Assembly: GCA_003990745.1 (NCBI GenBank)
Contig: RBNI01002072.1
Location: 1 to 19,833 of the forward strand
Reading direction: 5' to 3'
DNA from: Jimgerdemannia flammicorona
Taxonomy: Eukaryota; Mucoromycota; Endogonomycetes; Endogonales; Endogonaceae
DNA: 19,833 bases
Shown here: piece after piece, positions 1 through 10,290 of the stretch
Layout of the letters: every line of letters starts with the position of its first letter
Position numbering within the stretch: position 1 is the stretch's first letter
Notes under the pieces: generated by a model
Database searches by the model: none
The model's input: only the letters and a program-made list of their open reading frames with translations
What the model was told of the DNA's origin: nothing
Translations under genes and position numbers: made by a program

Positions 1-583
1 AAAAAAAGTAATATTTATACATATGATCTTATTTTTTTATCTCCTATAATTTCTCACTCCACTCAATAATGAGAGAGCTTATTCAAGTTCACAGGTCAAT
101 AGATACAGAAATTCCTTGAGTACTTAGATCTTTGGTACAATATATCTTATCTTTATTTAGAGCTGTATAATAGATATATATTTTCTTTTTGAGTCTTATT
201 TAATTAATATTATCTAATTCAGCACTCTATATATTATATACTACTATATATATATATATATATTCATATTTACTTTTATATATATTTGTACTTAGTTTTG
301 CTACTATACATCTCTTGCCATTATTATAAAAGATTGAATGAGGAGACTCAGAACTCATCATACCTTTTGATATTATTATAAAAAGATTGACACCTAAAGG
401 CCTTACTCTTACTATCTCATATATATATAGTATAGATTATGATAATCTCAATCATATCTTCTATTAAATTTAAGTATTCATTGATTTATAATATAGAGTA
501 TTGAGTAGATCATTAAAACTTAATCAATATACCATAATTAATTTATTAAATAATTTAGTAGTATATTATTAATTTTAGTAAGA
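1..583. other. AT-rich relic DNA without recognisable gene
   Basis: Very AT-rich sequence with almost no CpG and stop codons in every frame. It contains a TA dinucleotide run at about 245-262 and a short direct repeat, ATTATTATAAAAGATTGA-like, near 318 and 371. I could not match any translation to a known transposon protein. Its composition agrees with old, heavily RIP-mutated repeat DNA, but that origin is inferred. Confidence 0.5.
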
Positions 584-591
584 GTAGTTAC
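584..591. repeat. target-site duplication, left copy (GTAGTTAC)
   Basis: Matches 1001-1008 at 7 of 8 bases with one C/T transition. Eight bp is the target duplication length typical of hAT elements. Confidence 0.6.
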
Positions 592-1000
592 ATATTTATA
601 CTTAGAATAAATTGAATTGAAATCAAATTTGACTCAAATTTAATTCAATTTGAAATATTGAAATCAAATTAAAGACTAATTTAGTTTAATTCAATTTGAA
701 TTAAGATCTAATTTAATTCAGTTTAATTTAAATTGAATCAAGATCCAATTTGATTTAAAGTTTAAGTTTAAATCTAATTTTCCAAAATTTGATAACTTGA
801 TTAAAAAAATCTAAATTTAATAAATTTTAGCTTATTAGATCTACATTACATATTATGATAAATATAATACAATAATATATATTAAATTTGGATTATATTT
901 TTATTAAGTTATAGTATTTTGAAGTTGGGATAAAAATTTTAAATCAATTTAAATTAAAAAATCTCTAATTAATTTTAACTCAATTTGTTTGAGAGTACTA
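592..1000. mobile_element. hAT-like miniature (non-autonomous) element
   Basis: The right end, read on the minus strand from 1000, is TAGTACTCTCAAACAAATT. It matches the left end of the large element at 9055 at 18 of 19 bases, the single difference being G/A. The left end (601 onward) reads CTTAGAATAAATTGAAT and matches the inner part of the right terminus at 16390 (CTTAGAATGAATTGAAT) at 16 of 17 bases. The element therefore has both termini of the hAT but only about 400 bp. An 8-bp repeat, GTAGTTAC (584-591) and GTAGTTAT (1001-1008), flanks it as expected for a hAT target duplication. The outermost bases of the left terminus (592-600) are poorly conserved. The interior is filled with degenerate TTGAATT/AATTCAA repeats and has no coding potential. 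Confidence 0.72.
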
Positions 1001-1008
1001 GTAGTTAT
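1001..1008. repeat. target-site duplication, right copy (GTAGTTAT)
   Basis: Partner of 584-591, directly following the conserved terminal bases of the miniature element. Confidence 0.6.
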
Positions 1009-1128
1009 ATTATAAGTAGTTTTTATAAATTCTTAAAGACTTTTGAAATGGTCAACTGTTAGACAATATATAAGATATTTATAATTCTTATTAAATAAAA
1101 GGTTTTGATTAAATCAGCCCTTTAATTT

Positions 1129-1147
1129 AATTTATTTGAGAGTACTA
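1129..1147 (-). repeat. additional hAT-family terminus
   Basis: Read on the minus strand from 1147 the sequence is TAGTACTCTCAAATAAATT. It differs from the terminus at 1000 by one C-to-T change and from the terminus at 9055 by two transitions. It marks the end of another copy of the same family lying to its left or nested with the 592-1000 element. I could not find its partner end or a target duplication, so the extent of that copy is unknown. Confidence 0.55.
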
Positions 1148-1501
1148 TAATTAAATATTATTCAAAATTAATAATTAAAATAATAATTAATTTATAAAAA
1201 ATATAAATATAAGTATAAATAAATTAATATTATTATTATAGCTATTTATTATTTAGCCTTAATATAAAGATTTATATTAAATTATCAAATAATAACTAAG
1301 TTAAAATGTAGAATTAATAACTACTTAAAATAAAAGAAATATTTATATTTACTATTATTAATATCTTCAAAAATCATAATTATATAATAATAAAGCTTAA
1401 ATATATTAAAATTCTTAAGAAATTTTTTAGTATATCTTTTATTTATAACTAAATATACTAACTATAGTTATTATTAATAATTTATAATCTGTAATTAGAT
1501 A
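1148..1501. other. AT-rich spacer, nothing recognised
   Basis: AT-rich sequence between the hAT-family terminus and the solo LTR. All frames are closed by stop codons, and no repeat unit or protein similarity could be read. Confidence 0.5.
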
Positions 1502-1506
1502 AGTAT
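1502..1506. repeat. target-site duplication left of solo LTR (AGTAT)
   Basis: Same five bases as 2937-2941. If the LTR is taken to end at 2937 instead, the duplication is the 4-bp GTAT. Confidence 0.65.
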
Positions 1507-2714
1507 TGTAGCATGCTGGCTCAATGGAGGCAAATTACAAGATTGGGGGTTGATGTAGTTTGGCTTGAGCCCCCAGTTACTTTGTCAAAAAGCAACAAAA
1601 TGTTCTAAGATTTTCTGAGGTCTTTGGTGTTTAGTGGTATAATAGTCAATCTGGATATCTGCTAGTGGTTTCCTTATTGAGATGGTTCTCTGGGTGTAGC
1701 GGTGATTTGTGTGTGAATAGACTTCTTTCTTGAGTCAACTGGGAATGGTACAATTTTGTGTAGCAAGGTAATTTCCAAAAGTATGCGATTTCTGGGTGAC
1801 GGTCTTGGTGTGATGATCTTTATGTAGTGCAATGATCTCCTTGTATATGATAGTCTGGCAATTTAGTGGTTCTCCTTATGTGGATTTGATGGATAACTTG
1901 ATTTGGCTCACTGGGAATTATACAGCGTGGGTTCTTATTACTGGAAATAGTACTGGCGGCAGATTCTTCTCGGGCTCACTGGGAATGACGAATAACTCAG
2001 ATGTCATGAGAGGTGGGTAATTCAAAAGCTTGGATAACTCAGGTGATGCAGATTCTTCCTGAATCGGCAGGGTTCTTCTGGGAATATGGCAGATATCTTG
2101 AAAATGGCAGATGACCCAGATTCTTCCTAAATTGGCGGACTTCTTGAAAACGGCGGCTTAACTGGGAATTAACTCGGATGGCATGGATTCTTATAAATTG
2201 GTGGCTTCAATTGGGAATACGAACAACTGGTGGCATTCTTTGGGAAAGGGTCTCTTGGCAAAGTTATGTCAAAGACTGGCTTTGTTTATGTGGAGTTATA
2301 TTGCTAGACTGGCTCTACTGCAAAGTTGCATCAGAGACTGGCTTGTGGCAAGGCTCTCTGGGAATGTAGAAACTGGGGTTCTTCAGGCTTTATCTGGCAA
2401 GCGTACCAATAGCGCAGCTTATTCCTTAAGTGGCAGATTCTTCAAAGGCAGCGAAGTTCTCCTTGAACTTAGGTGGCAAATCTTCAAGCTTTGTATCGGA
2501 AAGTGGACCGGAGTGGAAAAGTGGACCAATGCTCACAATCTCCTAACAGTGGCTGTAGAGTTCCTCTTGAAGTGTGGTAGGCAGACTTGTCTTTTGCTTT
2601 TGGATTCAATTTCAGACTGAGGTTTATTCACTCTTGTCTCTGGGGTAATTTATACAAGTTGGTTGCTATCTGGTTACTATGTGGCTAACTATAGATCTGC
2701 TACTTATGGCAGAT

Positions 2715-2784
2715 ATACAGAGTCTGTATGGTGTACAGGACCTGTACAGTGTACAGAGTCTGTATGGTATATAGAGTCTGTACA
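2715..2784 (-). repeat. Four tandem short palindromes in the LTR
   Basis: Four units of about 18 bp, at 2715-2729, 2732-2748, 2750-2766 and 2768-2784, each nearly self-complementary (for example TGTACAGGACCTGTACA and ATACAGAGTCTGTAT). They correspond to three GC-richer palindromes at 19372-19426 in the other LTR copy. On the minus strand they lie just downstream of the TATA box, so they could fold in the leader of the element transcript. Confidence 0.8.
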
Positions 2785-2813
2785 GATAAACAGACCCTTT
2801 CTGGTATCTCTAG

Positions 2814-2822
2814 CTATTTATA
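2814..2822 (-). promoter_or_regulatory. Candidate TATA box of the solo LTR
   Basis: The minus strand reads TATAAATAG within GTATAAATAGC. The same element is present at the matching place in the other LTR copy (19451-19459), supporting it as the LTR promoter TATA box. Confidence 0.55.
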
Positions 2823-2936
2823 CAGTTTTCTGCAGCAATGGTTCTGGTTACTATACTGTGTATTTGCGTCATCTTGCCTAATTGTTCATGTCATCTGGTT
2901 AAGATATAATTCGGGTGATACGTTTTGGTTTATCAA

Positions 2937-2941
2937 AGTAT
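2937..2941. repeat. target-site duplication right of solo LTR (AGTAT)
   Basis: Partner of 1502-1506. Confidence 0.65.
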
Positions 2942-3180
2942 ATAATTATATTAACTAAGTAATTAAATTTGTATAATTTTAATATCATTTTATTAAAATT
3001 TATTTATTTATTTTTATTCTATACTGTTTATTTCACCTTATTTTTCCTGAGTTATATATTTGGATACCATATATTCAATGCTGTTTAAATCTTGATTTTC
3101 TGTTATGCTGCACTCATATCTTAGCCTCATTTTTAGTAGAAATTTATATTGATACCTAAGTAGTTTATATCTAAATAATG
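2942..3180. other. AT-rich spacer and composition boundary
   Basis: Sequence between the solo LTR and the balanced-composition island. It is AT-rich at the left and becomes mixed after about 3180. No feature was recognised. Confidence 0.5.
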
Positions 3181-4430
3181 CAGAATTCTGAAGAGCACAC
3201 AACACCTTCCATCTGCCTCTTTGCCTTTACCTGTTTACCCCGGATGATAATCTTGAGCAATAAATTCTGAATATTTGGTATTTCACAAAGAGCGGCAATC
3301 TTGAAAACAACGTGTTACGAATGATTTCTAGTGACGTAGATATTGATGACATATACATAAGCCACAATAATAACGTATACCATTTATCGAGTTGTAAATT
3401 TGAACTAGACTGCATCGCCTCTTAGCAATATATTCCCGTGACAAACTTGTTTCTACCTCCCTGCTCACCCAATCCATGTCTGTTACGATTTCCGTTCAAG
3501 GCCCCTTTTTCATTGTTATGTCCTTCATCTGAGTTCTTTTCAAGATTCCGATTTAGGTCCCTTTTCATTATTACGCCCTTCGCCCGATTTCGGATTTCGG
3601 ATTTCTGTCCCGGGGTCAACTTATTTCGCCTACGCGTATTCCGCCTACCAACGGAGTCCTACATAACCGAATGTTCTTCGTCCAGAACTCTTACTGATCC
3701 CGAAATTCAGGTCGAATTCCGTTGCCCGACCAAATCCCCATTGGATCTTGTTTCCGTCTACATTTACATATTGGTGGAACCGTATGTGGTAAACACGGGA
3801 TGAAATAGTTCAAAGTGTTTTAACAAATAAATGGTATTTACTCGTTCTCAAGATGAAGTCGAACGCGATGATCACAAATGCTTGCAACTTGATGGTCACG
3901 AAATGGATATTGAACGGTTTAGGAATGTGTATGAGAGCTGTGAATGAAAACTTTTATAAGCGAATACTTTCTAATAATCAAAGTCATATGCGCTGAAAAT
4001 TGATCAACGTTTGTAACGTGATGGAATATTATAACGCGTTGGAATTCATTGATTAAGTATATCACAGCCGCATTTGATGGTGTTAGCCGTCGAATTAATT
4101 TGAATTTCAACCGCGCAGGATTGTATCAAGCAGTTTGTGAATTTGTATTATATTTCAACGCGGCTACTATGAAACAGATGTCAAGACGGTGATGTCACCA
4201 GAGGAGGCGTCATCATCGAACCGGCGAGGCCCACAAGCCATTCGCCATTATCGTCGTCATCACGGCGCTCCATCCAATGGGCAGTCGCACACTTGGTGGA
4301 AATTTTTAATCTGACACCAAACCACCACATTGTATAATTTTTTTCTCGGCCCCACCATAGTGACTAGGTCCGATCATCCGATGCAATTTTCCGTATTGGC
4401 ACAGATTGCTGTTGCTCCAGTCTTATGGCT

Positions 4431-4494
4431 TCCAGGATACCAGGTTACCAGGGGCGATTCCAGGACACCGGGTTACCAGGTCACCAGGGGCGAA
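4431..4494. repeat. Imperfect tandem repeat with ACCAGG core
   Basis: Two related units, TCCAGGATACCAGGTTACC followed by AGGGGCGAT and TCCAGGACACCGGGTTACC followed by AGGTCACCAGGGGCGAA. The second unit has an extra ACCAGG-containing step. The block is GC-rich compared with its surroundings. Confidence 0.7.
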
Positions 4495-4829
4495 AGAGTG
4501 CCGGGGAGGGATAGGGCGGCGGGCACTATAAAGATACAGCTGGATTTCTAATAATAAAATTTTATTTAGTTAATAATAAAAATAATACAATAAAAAAAAT
4601 AATAAAATCACAAATAATATTTATAATATAACAAGAATATAGCGATAATAAAATAATATATAATGGTATCGGCCAAAATTTTTATCGGGTTTTCCCAACA
4701 CAAATAGCAAAGTGCGAGTATTGGGCTTGACTTAAAATTCGTGAATGTGGCTAATGACCACGTGATGCTGGGTTTATTATAGAAAACTGACAACGTCAAA
4801 TGCTACCCACGACAATACTCGGCTACTCT

Positions 4830-5264
4830 ACCAAGTTGTCACTCGCCTGCAATATTCGTCTGGCGCACAGCGGCAGATTGTCACTCTTAGTCTTCACTCG
4901 GCCGACGATCGTCCCCCACAGCTAATTACCCTCTGGCGACTATTGGCCACCCACAAGGGGGTCAATCGTCGCATAGCGACAAAGCGTCACTTACATCGGC
5001 AAGTCGTCGCTCAGCTGCAACTCGTCATAGGACAGCAGGAAAATCATTGCGTTAAATCTTCGCTATTCGCCATTCCCAGCGAGGCTGATTGCCACCGTCG
5101 TAGCTCAGCAGTAAGACTTCGAGAGTAAATTCCCAGGTTATCACCTTCATTATCCCTCATCATTCCTCCTCCAGTCGCAAGTTGTCGCTCACGAAAATCG
5201 CCCTCAAGTGGTAAATCGTCGTCCAGCGGCAGGTCGCCCAACGGTAAATCGTCGGTCAGCAGCC
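4830..5264. repeat. Degenerate interspersed/tandem repeat, AAGTCGTCGCTCAGC-like
   Basis: Motifs related to AAGTCGTCGCTCAG recur: AAGTTGTCACTCG near 4833, AGATTGTCACTC near 4874, AAGTCGTCGCTCAG near 5000, and a tighter series at 5172-5264 with steps close to 18 bp (AAATCGTCGTCCAGCGGC, then AGGTCGCCCAACGGTAAATC). On the minus strand the tight part reads as repeats of DDLPL within the frame 5044-5298. It is unclear whether that frame was ever coding. Confidence 0.55.
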
Positions 5265-5973
5265 AGGAGACGGAAATTGCGTATGCATACATGGACATGG
5301 AAAAGGATGGAGGGTAATTTTATAGTAGGAAATGTGAGCGAGATTGAGAGGGAAAAGAACGCGGGTTAATATTTGGATGGGCGTTATCTTCCCACCTCTC
5401 CCACCACCATTTCGCACGCGATCGACGCATTACTTTACTACTGTCTCCCTATCTTGAGGTGTAGTTCATCGCCGACATAAACCAGACGAGTATATGCCCC
5501 TCGACGTTACCCTACGCTTCAGCCTTACTGACGATATGGATGGCATCGACGCGCAACCTATCTCGTCGTTACAGAGTAACGTGAAGACGTGGTACCTTCA
5601 TTAGCGATTGTGCTGGGGAGGGAGGGAGGCGAGCGTAGATGAGGGGATGTGGGAAGTGATGAGAAAGAATTATGTGTGAGGTTTACTTCATCGAAACAGA
5701 ATCTTTAAGAAGTATTTCTGGCATATCCTAATAATTGTAACTTCGATATAATCAGGATCATGACAGTTGACGCTGTTGCGAGATGCCGTACACGATCTCT
5801 AACGAGGGTGGTACGTAGAATGGGGAATGGAATCGTCTGTGTGATGCGCCTTGACATGGTCGTCAAGGCCAATTGTGATGCATTGCGATTGTTCAAATAC
5901 GTGTAAATTTGAGTCAATAGATCCTAATGTCACGCTGACAATTTTCTCTCCTCACTCCCCTCTTCCACCTGGC

Positions 5974-6035
5974 AAAAACAAAAAACAAAAAACAAAAACA
6001 ATAAACAAAAAAAAAAAAAAAAAAAAAAAAAAAAA

Positions 6036-6068
<33 letters not shown>
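5974..6068. repeat. 95-bp A-rich tract
   Basis: Starts with CAAAAA-type repeats and passes into nearly pure A broken by a single C near 6036. It could be a simple repeat or the remnant tail of a retroposed sequence. I see no clear element body or target duplication next to it. Open frames across it code only for poly-lysine or poly-phenylalanine and are not genes. Confidence 0.9.
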
Positions 6069-6069
<1 letters not shown>

Positions 6070-7500
6070 CCAACCTCTTCACAGATCGGCTATGGCAAAG
6101 CGGCAGGCTTTTTAGTGAACCATGACATTTCGGTAAACCACCCGTCGGAAGTTGTGGCGCGGTTAGCCTTGACCACACCCATCACACACACACTGTCCGG
6201 CTAACCTCGTATATTTTCTGTCGACGGATATCTATCTCATTTGCAGGTCACAATGTCGTAAGGGAAGCAAGGCGGAATACAGTCGGCGATGAAAAGTATT
6301 CGAGATCTCGGATAATGACGATGTGTATGAGGCATTATAAGTGAGTCAAGTTTGTGAAGAAGATTGCGAGGGATGGCTGGGGTGGAATAAGGAGTGAATA
6401 TGTGGTTGGGAAGAGGTCCAAAGTCGGTAAAACGGTCCGTTCTGAGATAGTCTATCTCAATGGCTGTAATGTTCTCGGCGCGCCATTTAATACGGAAATG
6501 TTTTGTTTAAAAATTTTACATAATGCTAGAAAATATTATTACTCAAATTCCTTTGATGTGTTTGTACATATATGATCCGTCGTCCGTACTCCCATTCAGT
6601 TGAGTGCGATAAGAAAAAATTATAGAAGGAAAGCTCTTATCAATGATAAGGGGCAGTTATGAACATGTTCACAATCAGAGTAATGTGATGGATTTTTTAA
6701 TAATTATATATTAAGGTATATTGTTATTAATATTATTATATAAGATGAAGGGTCTACACTAGGAAATAATTTGGGCTCAGGCTGCTGACGAATTATTCCC
6801 ACATTTGACAAAATATAAGCCTTGAGCTTCTGCACTTTTCGATGAGCGGGCAGATGGAGCGATCAGTGATTCCGTGGCAATTGGCAACAGAGATGCACAC
6901 GAGCGCATCGCCCTTATGTTCGTACGCACTCGTCGGTGACGTCGCATACCACGAGGCCAATCGCGGTGATTTGCATAAGACGAGCGGGCAGGGAATGGAA
7001 GCATCGGTATTACGCTAGGCAGCGAGGAACCTTGATGAATTTAGGAATGTCTTCTGGAAGATGGACAATAGATATAGGAAGGACTTAGTCTGTTTTCAAA
7101 ACCACCGTCCATTATCAAAGCCATGATAACATATCACCGCATTTCGTTCTTTAATACAGGCGTGACTCGATACAGGTGGGTCTCATGGGTAGATATAATG
7201 GGGGAGATAATATGCTAATAAACATATCAAACAGAAAATCGGGGGATATCTTAGGGCTGTAGTCGAGCTTTGTTGACAACAAATTATTTCTCCTCAAAGG
7301 CAAAATCAGAGAAAATGTTGGACCCTATTTCCAACAAAATGAAAACGACGACAACTCTGAAGTGTAATGGACGCCATCAACTTATCAATACTGGTTTCGA
7401 GCCAGCTCACGCGCGGTTGTGGGATTCAACATGTTCTGGGACTGGTAGTTCAAAATTTGGGCTCGCCAAACGACGCTGAATGCTCCGGTGATACCTTAAG

Positions 7501-9046
7501 CATACCATTTGATCCTGGACACCACTTCTCCTTTTACTTCATATAGCTCCATTGCCTTTTGTTGCTTCTTTTAATATTTATTTCTCATGTATTTGGAAAT
7601 GAAGCTTCTGATACTTTCTCTTGCAATTGATTGAAAGGGCAATGTAAGGGGGATCACAAAAATCATCAACGATGTGTATTCCCAACAACAATGGCAGTGT
7701 TCAACGATTCAAGCCCTTTGAGTTAGGTGTTTCATATTTATTCCATGGGAGGTCAACTTAGTCATAAACAGTACTTGCAAGGGGAAGCACAGGTCGGTCG
7801 TTTGGTCCTGAGATTTTAGTTATTTTCCTCAATGTACTGCATAATAAATCAGTAGCTATTATATATATACAATACCACTCTACACTTCTATCTGATATGG
7901 TATTCCTGTAAAGACTCAATTGATAATCCTCCCACTGTATCTACCAAAGTAGAATATAATAAGATACAATATATCATCACCACTTACCTAGGTTTCTGAT
8001 TACTACTGTAATATCAAGAGTAACATCAATGACATAGTATATAATATAGTTGGTCATTCTATTTTGAAAATCCAGCTCTTGTTCACAAAAGCATATCAAA
8101 ATGCTCCCTTTTCTTTATCTGTCTTACTCTATGTCCCATTTTCAATCTTCTTTACAAAATGAAAAAGAAGTTATTAAGACAGAACTATATAGAGTTAGAA
8201 TTTATCTCAAAATAATTAATTTATTAAGCAGAAAATGAGAAGGAATAGGATAAGATAGATGAACAACAAGAAGGTACAGATAAGAGAGTCTACAATCAGT
8301 TGGGAGAGATATTGATAATTCTTATATCTATGTATAAAATAAGAATATTGATCCTTCTATATTTAATAAGATTGAATATGTCACATTATTTAAAAGCCTC
8401 TTAAGCTAAAATATTCAGCATAGTCATATCCAATAGTACTCTCTCTACTTGATGTAATAAAACTATATACAGAATTAATATATTATAGATAATCAAATAA
8501 ATATTGGTTCTAAGTTCTGGATACTTGAATGAAGTGCTAAGTTCCAATTACTTATTATAGCAGTTTAGTCTAAGTATTGATTTTGAGTTCTTATACTGGT
8601 AGCTGAGGTACCATACTTATATCTCAAGTTGATCAGGCTCAAAATTGTTAACAAGTCAGATCTGAGAGTTCTTTGATAAGAATACTGCTATATTCTTATA
8701 TAGAGCTTTAAGCTTTTCTTTAGCTTTTAGACTAAGGTTACAATACACTCAGTATAGAGGATATTTATATAAGGTTAGAGCTATGGATAAATATAATATA
8801 CTGGATATATCTATATATGTGATATATATTTATAACTATATATTAAAAATTCTATTGAAATTTTCAGTAACTTTATTGCTATATAATAAACTGATATTCT
8901 TTCCTTCTTTTACAAAAAGTAATAAAATATTTTGTAGTTTCTCTCAAAAAAAATAATTATAGATTCTCTTATTTATTTTTTATAAAAGTGGTTATTAATT
9001 AATCTTTCAAATTTTTCTCTAACTCCTTGAGTGTGGGTAACTTCTT
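7501..9046. other. AT-rich region, unassigned
   Basis: Composition becomes AT-rich again, with no long frame and few CpGs. The sequence TAGTACTCTC at 8434 resembles the hAT-family terminus but diverges after ten bases. I did not recognise any transposon protein in translation on either strand. Probably decayed repeat DNA. Confidence 0.45.
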
Positions 9047-9054
9047 GTTGAGTA
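9047..9054. repeat. Candidate hAT target duplication, left (GTTGAGTA)
   Basis: Differs from 16391-16398 (GTTGAGAA) at one base, a T/A transversion. Confidence 0.6.
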
Positions 9055-9180
9055 TAGTGCTCTCAAACAAATTAAATCAATTCAAATTGAATTGAATTGG
9101 GGATTTTTGTATTTAAATTGAATTTGAATTGAATTGAGGCTCTAATTCAAATTAATTGAATTAAATTGAATGTCAATTTA
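9055..9180 (+). repeat. hAT left terminus and subterminal repeats
   Basis: Terminus TAGTGCTCTCAAACAAATT followed by many copies of AATTGAATT/AATTCAAATT on both strands. Short repeated subterminal motifs of this kind are known as transposase binding sites in hAT elements; that role here is inferred. RIP of an original TCGAATCGAA-type repeat would give the present TTGAATTGAA form. Confidence 0.6.
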
Positions 9181-9547
9181 AGATACTCAGTGGTTTATAT
9201 TATGAGGTAATCAGTTCTTTATTTGGAAGATATGTCACTTAAAATTCACATATGAATATATAACCAAAATTTAAATATAAATACATAACCAAAATTTATA
9301 TATAACTAATGTATATTTTTGAAATTCTTATATATTATACAACCCTGGTCCTAGTCCTGGTCTCAGCTATATCTGGCCATAGTAGCAGCAGCCTAGTAAG
9401 TATTATTATATGATCTCTTTTTCAGCAGAAGATCAGAGATCAATAGATTGAGTTGTTGATAGATTTTAAGAAGGATATGATATATTTTTTCATATCTTCT
9501 ATAATTGTTGCAGCTTGTATAAGGTTGACCTTTAGTTTTTAGATCAG

Positions 9548-10290
9548 TGATAGCTTGGGCAGCAGCTTAGGCTTGGGCAGCAGCTTGGGCTTAAGTGGTA
9601 GCTTGGGCTTGGGCTTAGACTTGAGCAGTGGCTTTGGCTTGAGTAGTGGCTTGGGCTTGGGTGGTAGCTTGAGCTTGGGTGGCAGCTTGGGCTTAGGTGG
9701 TAGTTTGGACAGCAGCAGTAGCTTGGGCTTGAGTGGCAGCTTGGGCTTGAGTGGTGGCTTGTACTTAAGTAGTGGCTTGGGCTAGGATAGTAGTGGCTGG
9801 ACTTAGATGACAGCTTGGGCTTAGGTAGTGGCTTGTACTTAGGCAGTGACTTGGGCTAGAGTAGTAGTGGCTGGGCTTAGGTAGTAGCTTGGGCTTGGGT
9901 AGTGGCTTGTACTTAGATAGTAACTTAGGCTAGAGTAGTAGTGGCTGGGCTTAGATAGTAGCTTGGGCTTAGGTGGTAACTTGTACTTAGGTAGTGGCTT
10001 GGCTAGAGTAGTAGTGGCTGGGCTTAGGTGATAGCTTGGGCTTGGGTAATAGCTTATACTTGGGTAGTGACTTGGGCTAGGGTAGTAGTGGCTGGGCTTA
10101 GATGGCAGCTTGGGCTTGGTTGGTGGCTTATACTTAGATAGTAACTTGGCTAGAGTAATAGTGGCTGGGCTTAGGTGGTAGCTTGGGCTTGGGTGGTAGC
10201 TTATACTTGGGTAGTGGCTTGGGCTAGAGTAGTAGTGACTGGACTTAGGTGGTAGCTTGGGCTTGGGCAGCATCTTCAGGGATCTCAGAG
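9548..10290. repeat. Hierarchical minisatellite: 18-bp units grown into a 74-bp higher-order repeat
   Basis: From 9548 to about 9780 the sequence is a run of 18-bp units of the form AGCTTGGGCTTGGGTGGT. From 9781 a 74-bp unit repeats, with GCTAG starting at 9781, 9855, 9929, 10002, 10076, 10149 and 10223, so spacing is 73 or 74. Each 74-bp unit consists of four 18-bp-derived units plus two bases. On the minus strand a 163-codon frame (9839-10330), rich in Ser, Tyr, Pro and Lys, stays open through the array, and on the plus strand a Gly-Ser-Leu frame (9555-9785) is open. Both follow from the low-complexity sequence and I do not call them genes. Confidence 0.93.

Larger units (their letters stand above)
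1507..2936 (-). mobile_element. Solo LTR of a retrotransposon (family copy A)
   Basis: This block aligns along its length with 18242-19574. Both share the start TGTARCRTGC, the block GGCTCAATGGAGGCAAATTAC, the stretch TTGAGCCCCCAGTTACTTTG, and an end resembling TTYATCA. The sequence 1502-1506 (AGTAT) recurs at 2937-2941, giving a 4-5 bp target duplication, and no internal retrotransposon sequence lies on either side, so it is a solo LTR. Orientation is taken from copy B, which has its coding region and polypurine tract on the minus strand. Relative to B, this copy has many C-to-T and G-to-A changes (for example ACTCGGATGTCGCG becomes ACTCAGATGTCATG), and about 170 extra bp near 2210-2380 containing an imperfect duplication around GCAAAGTT-TCAAAGACTGGCTT. 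Open frames here are by-products of the LTR. Confidence 0.9.
3181..7500. other. Balanced-composition island, probably single-copy intergenic DNA
   Basis: Base composition changes sharply near 3180 and again near 7500. Between them the sequence has normal CpG frequency and no strong excess of TpA, so it appears not to have been mutated like the repeats on either side, which suggests single-copy DNA. Reading frames of 60-120 codons occur on both strands (for example plus 3438-3803 and minus 3422-3619), but they overlap, are biased in composition and show no recognisable domain, intron structure or conserved motif. I do not call any gene. A small AT-rich pocket lies at about 4550-4660. Short tandem repeats and a long A-rich tract are listed separately. 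Confidence 0.55.

Noticed and set aside
2183..2620. Plus-strand 145-codon frame and relatives at 18923-19518
   Set aside because: They lie inside the LTR copies, differ in frame between copies and show no domain.
3438..3803. 121-codon plus frame as a gene
   Set aside because: It is overlapped by an equally plausible minus frame (3422-3619), and neither shows a recognisable domain or splice structure.
5851..6204. Frames of 82-117 codons across the A-rich tract
   Set aside because: They encode poly-lysine or poly-phenylalanine from the homopolymer and nothing else that looks like a protein.
7385..7420. GGTTTCGAGCC as a tRNA B-box
   Set aside because: It does not fit the GGTTCGANTCC consensus, and no acceptor or anticodon stems can be built around it.
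8434..8443. TAGTACTCTC as another hAT terminus
   Set aside because: Similarity ends after ten bases and no flanking duplication or partner end was found.
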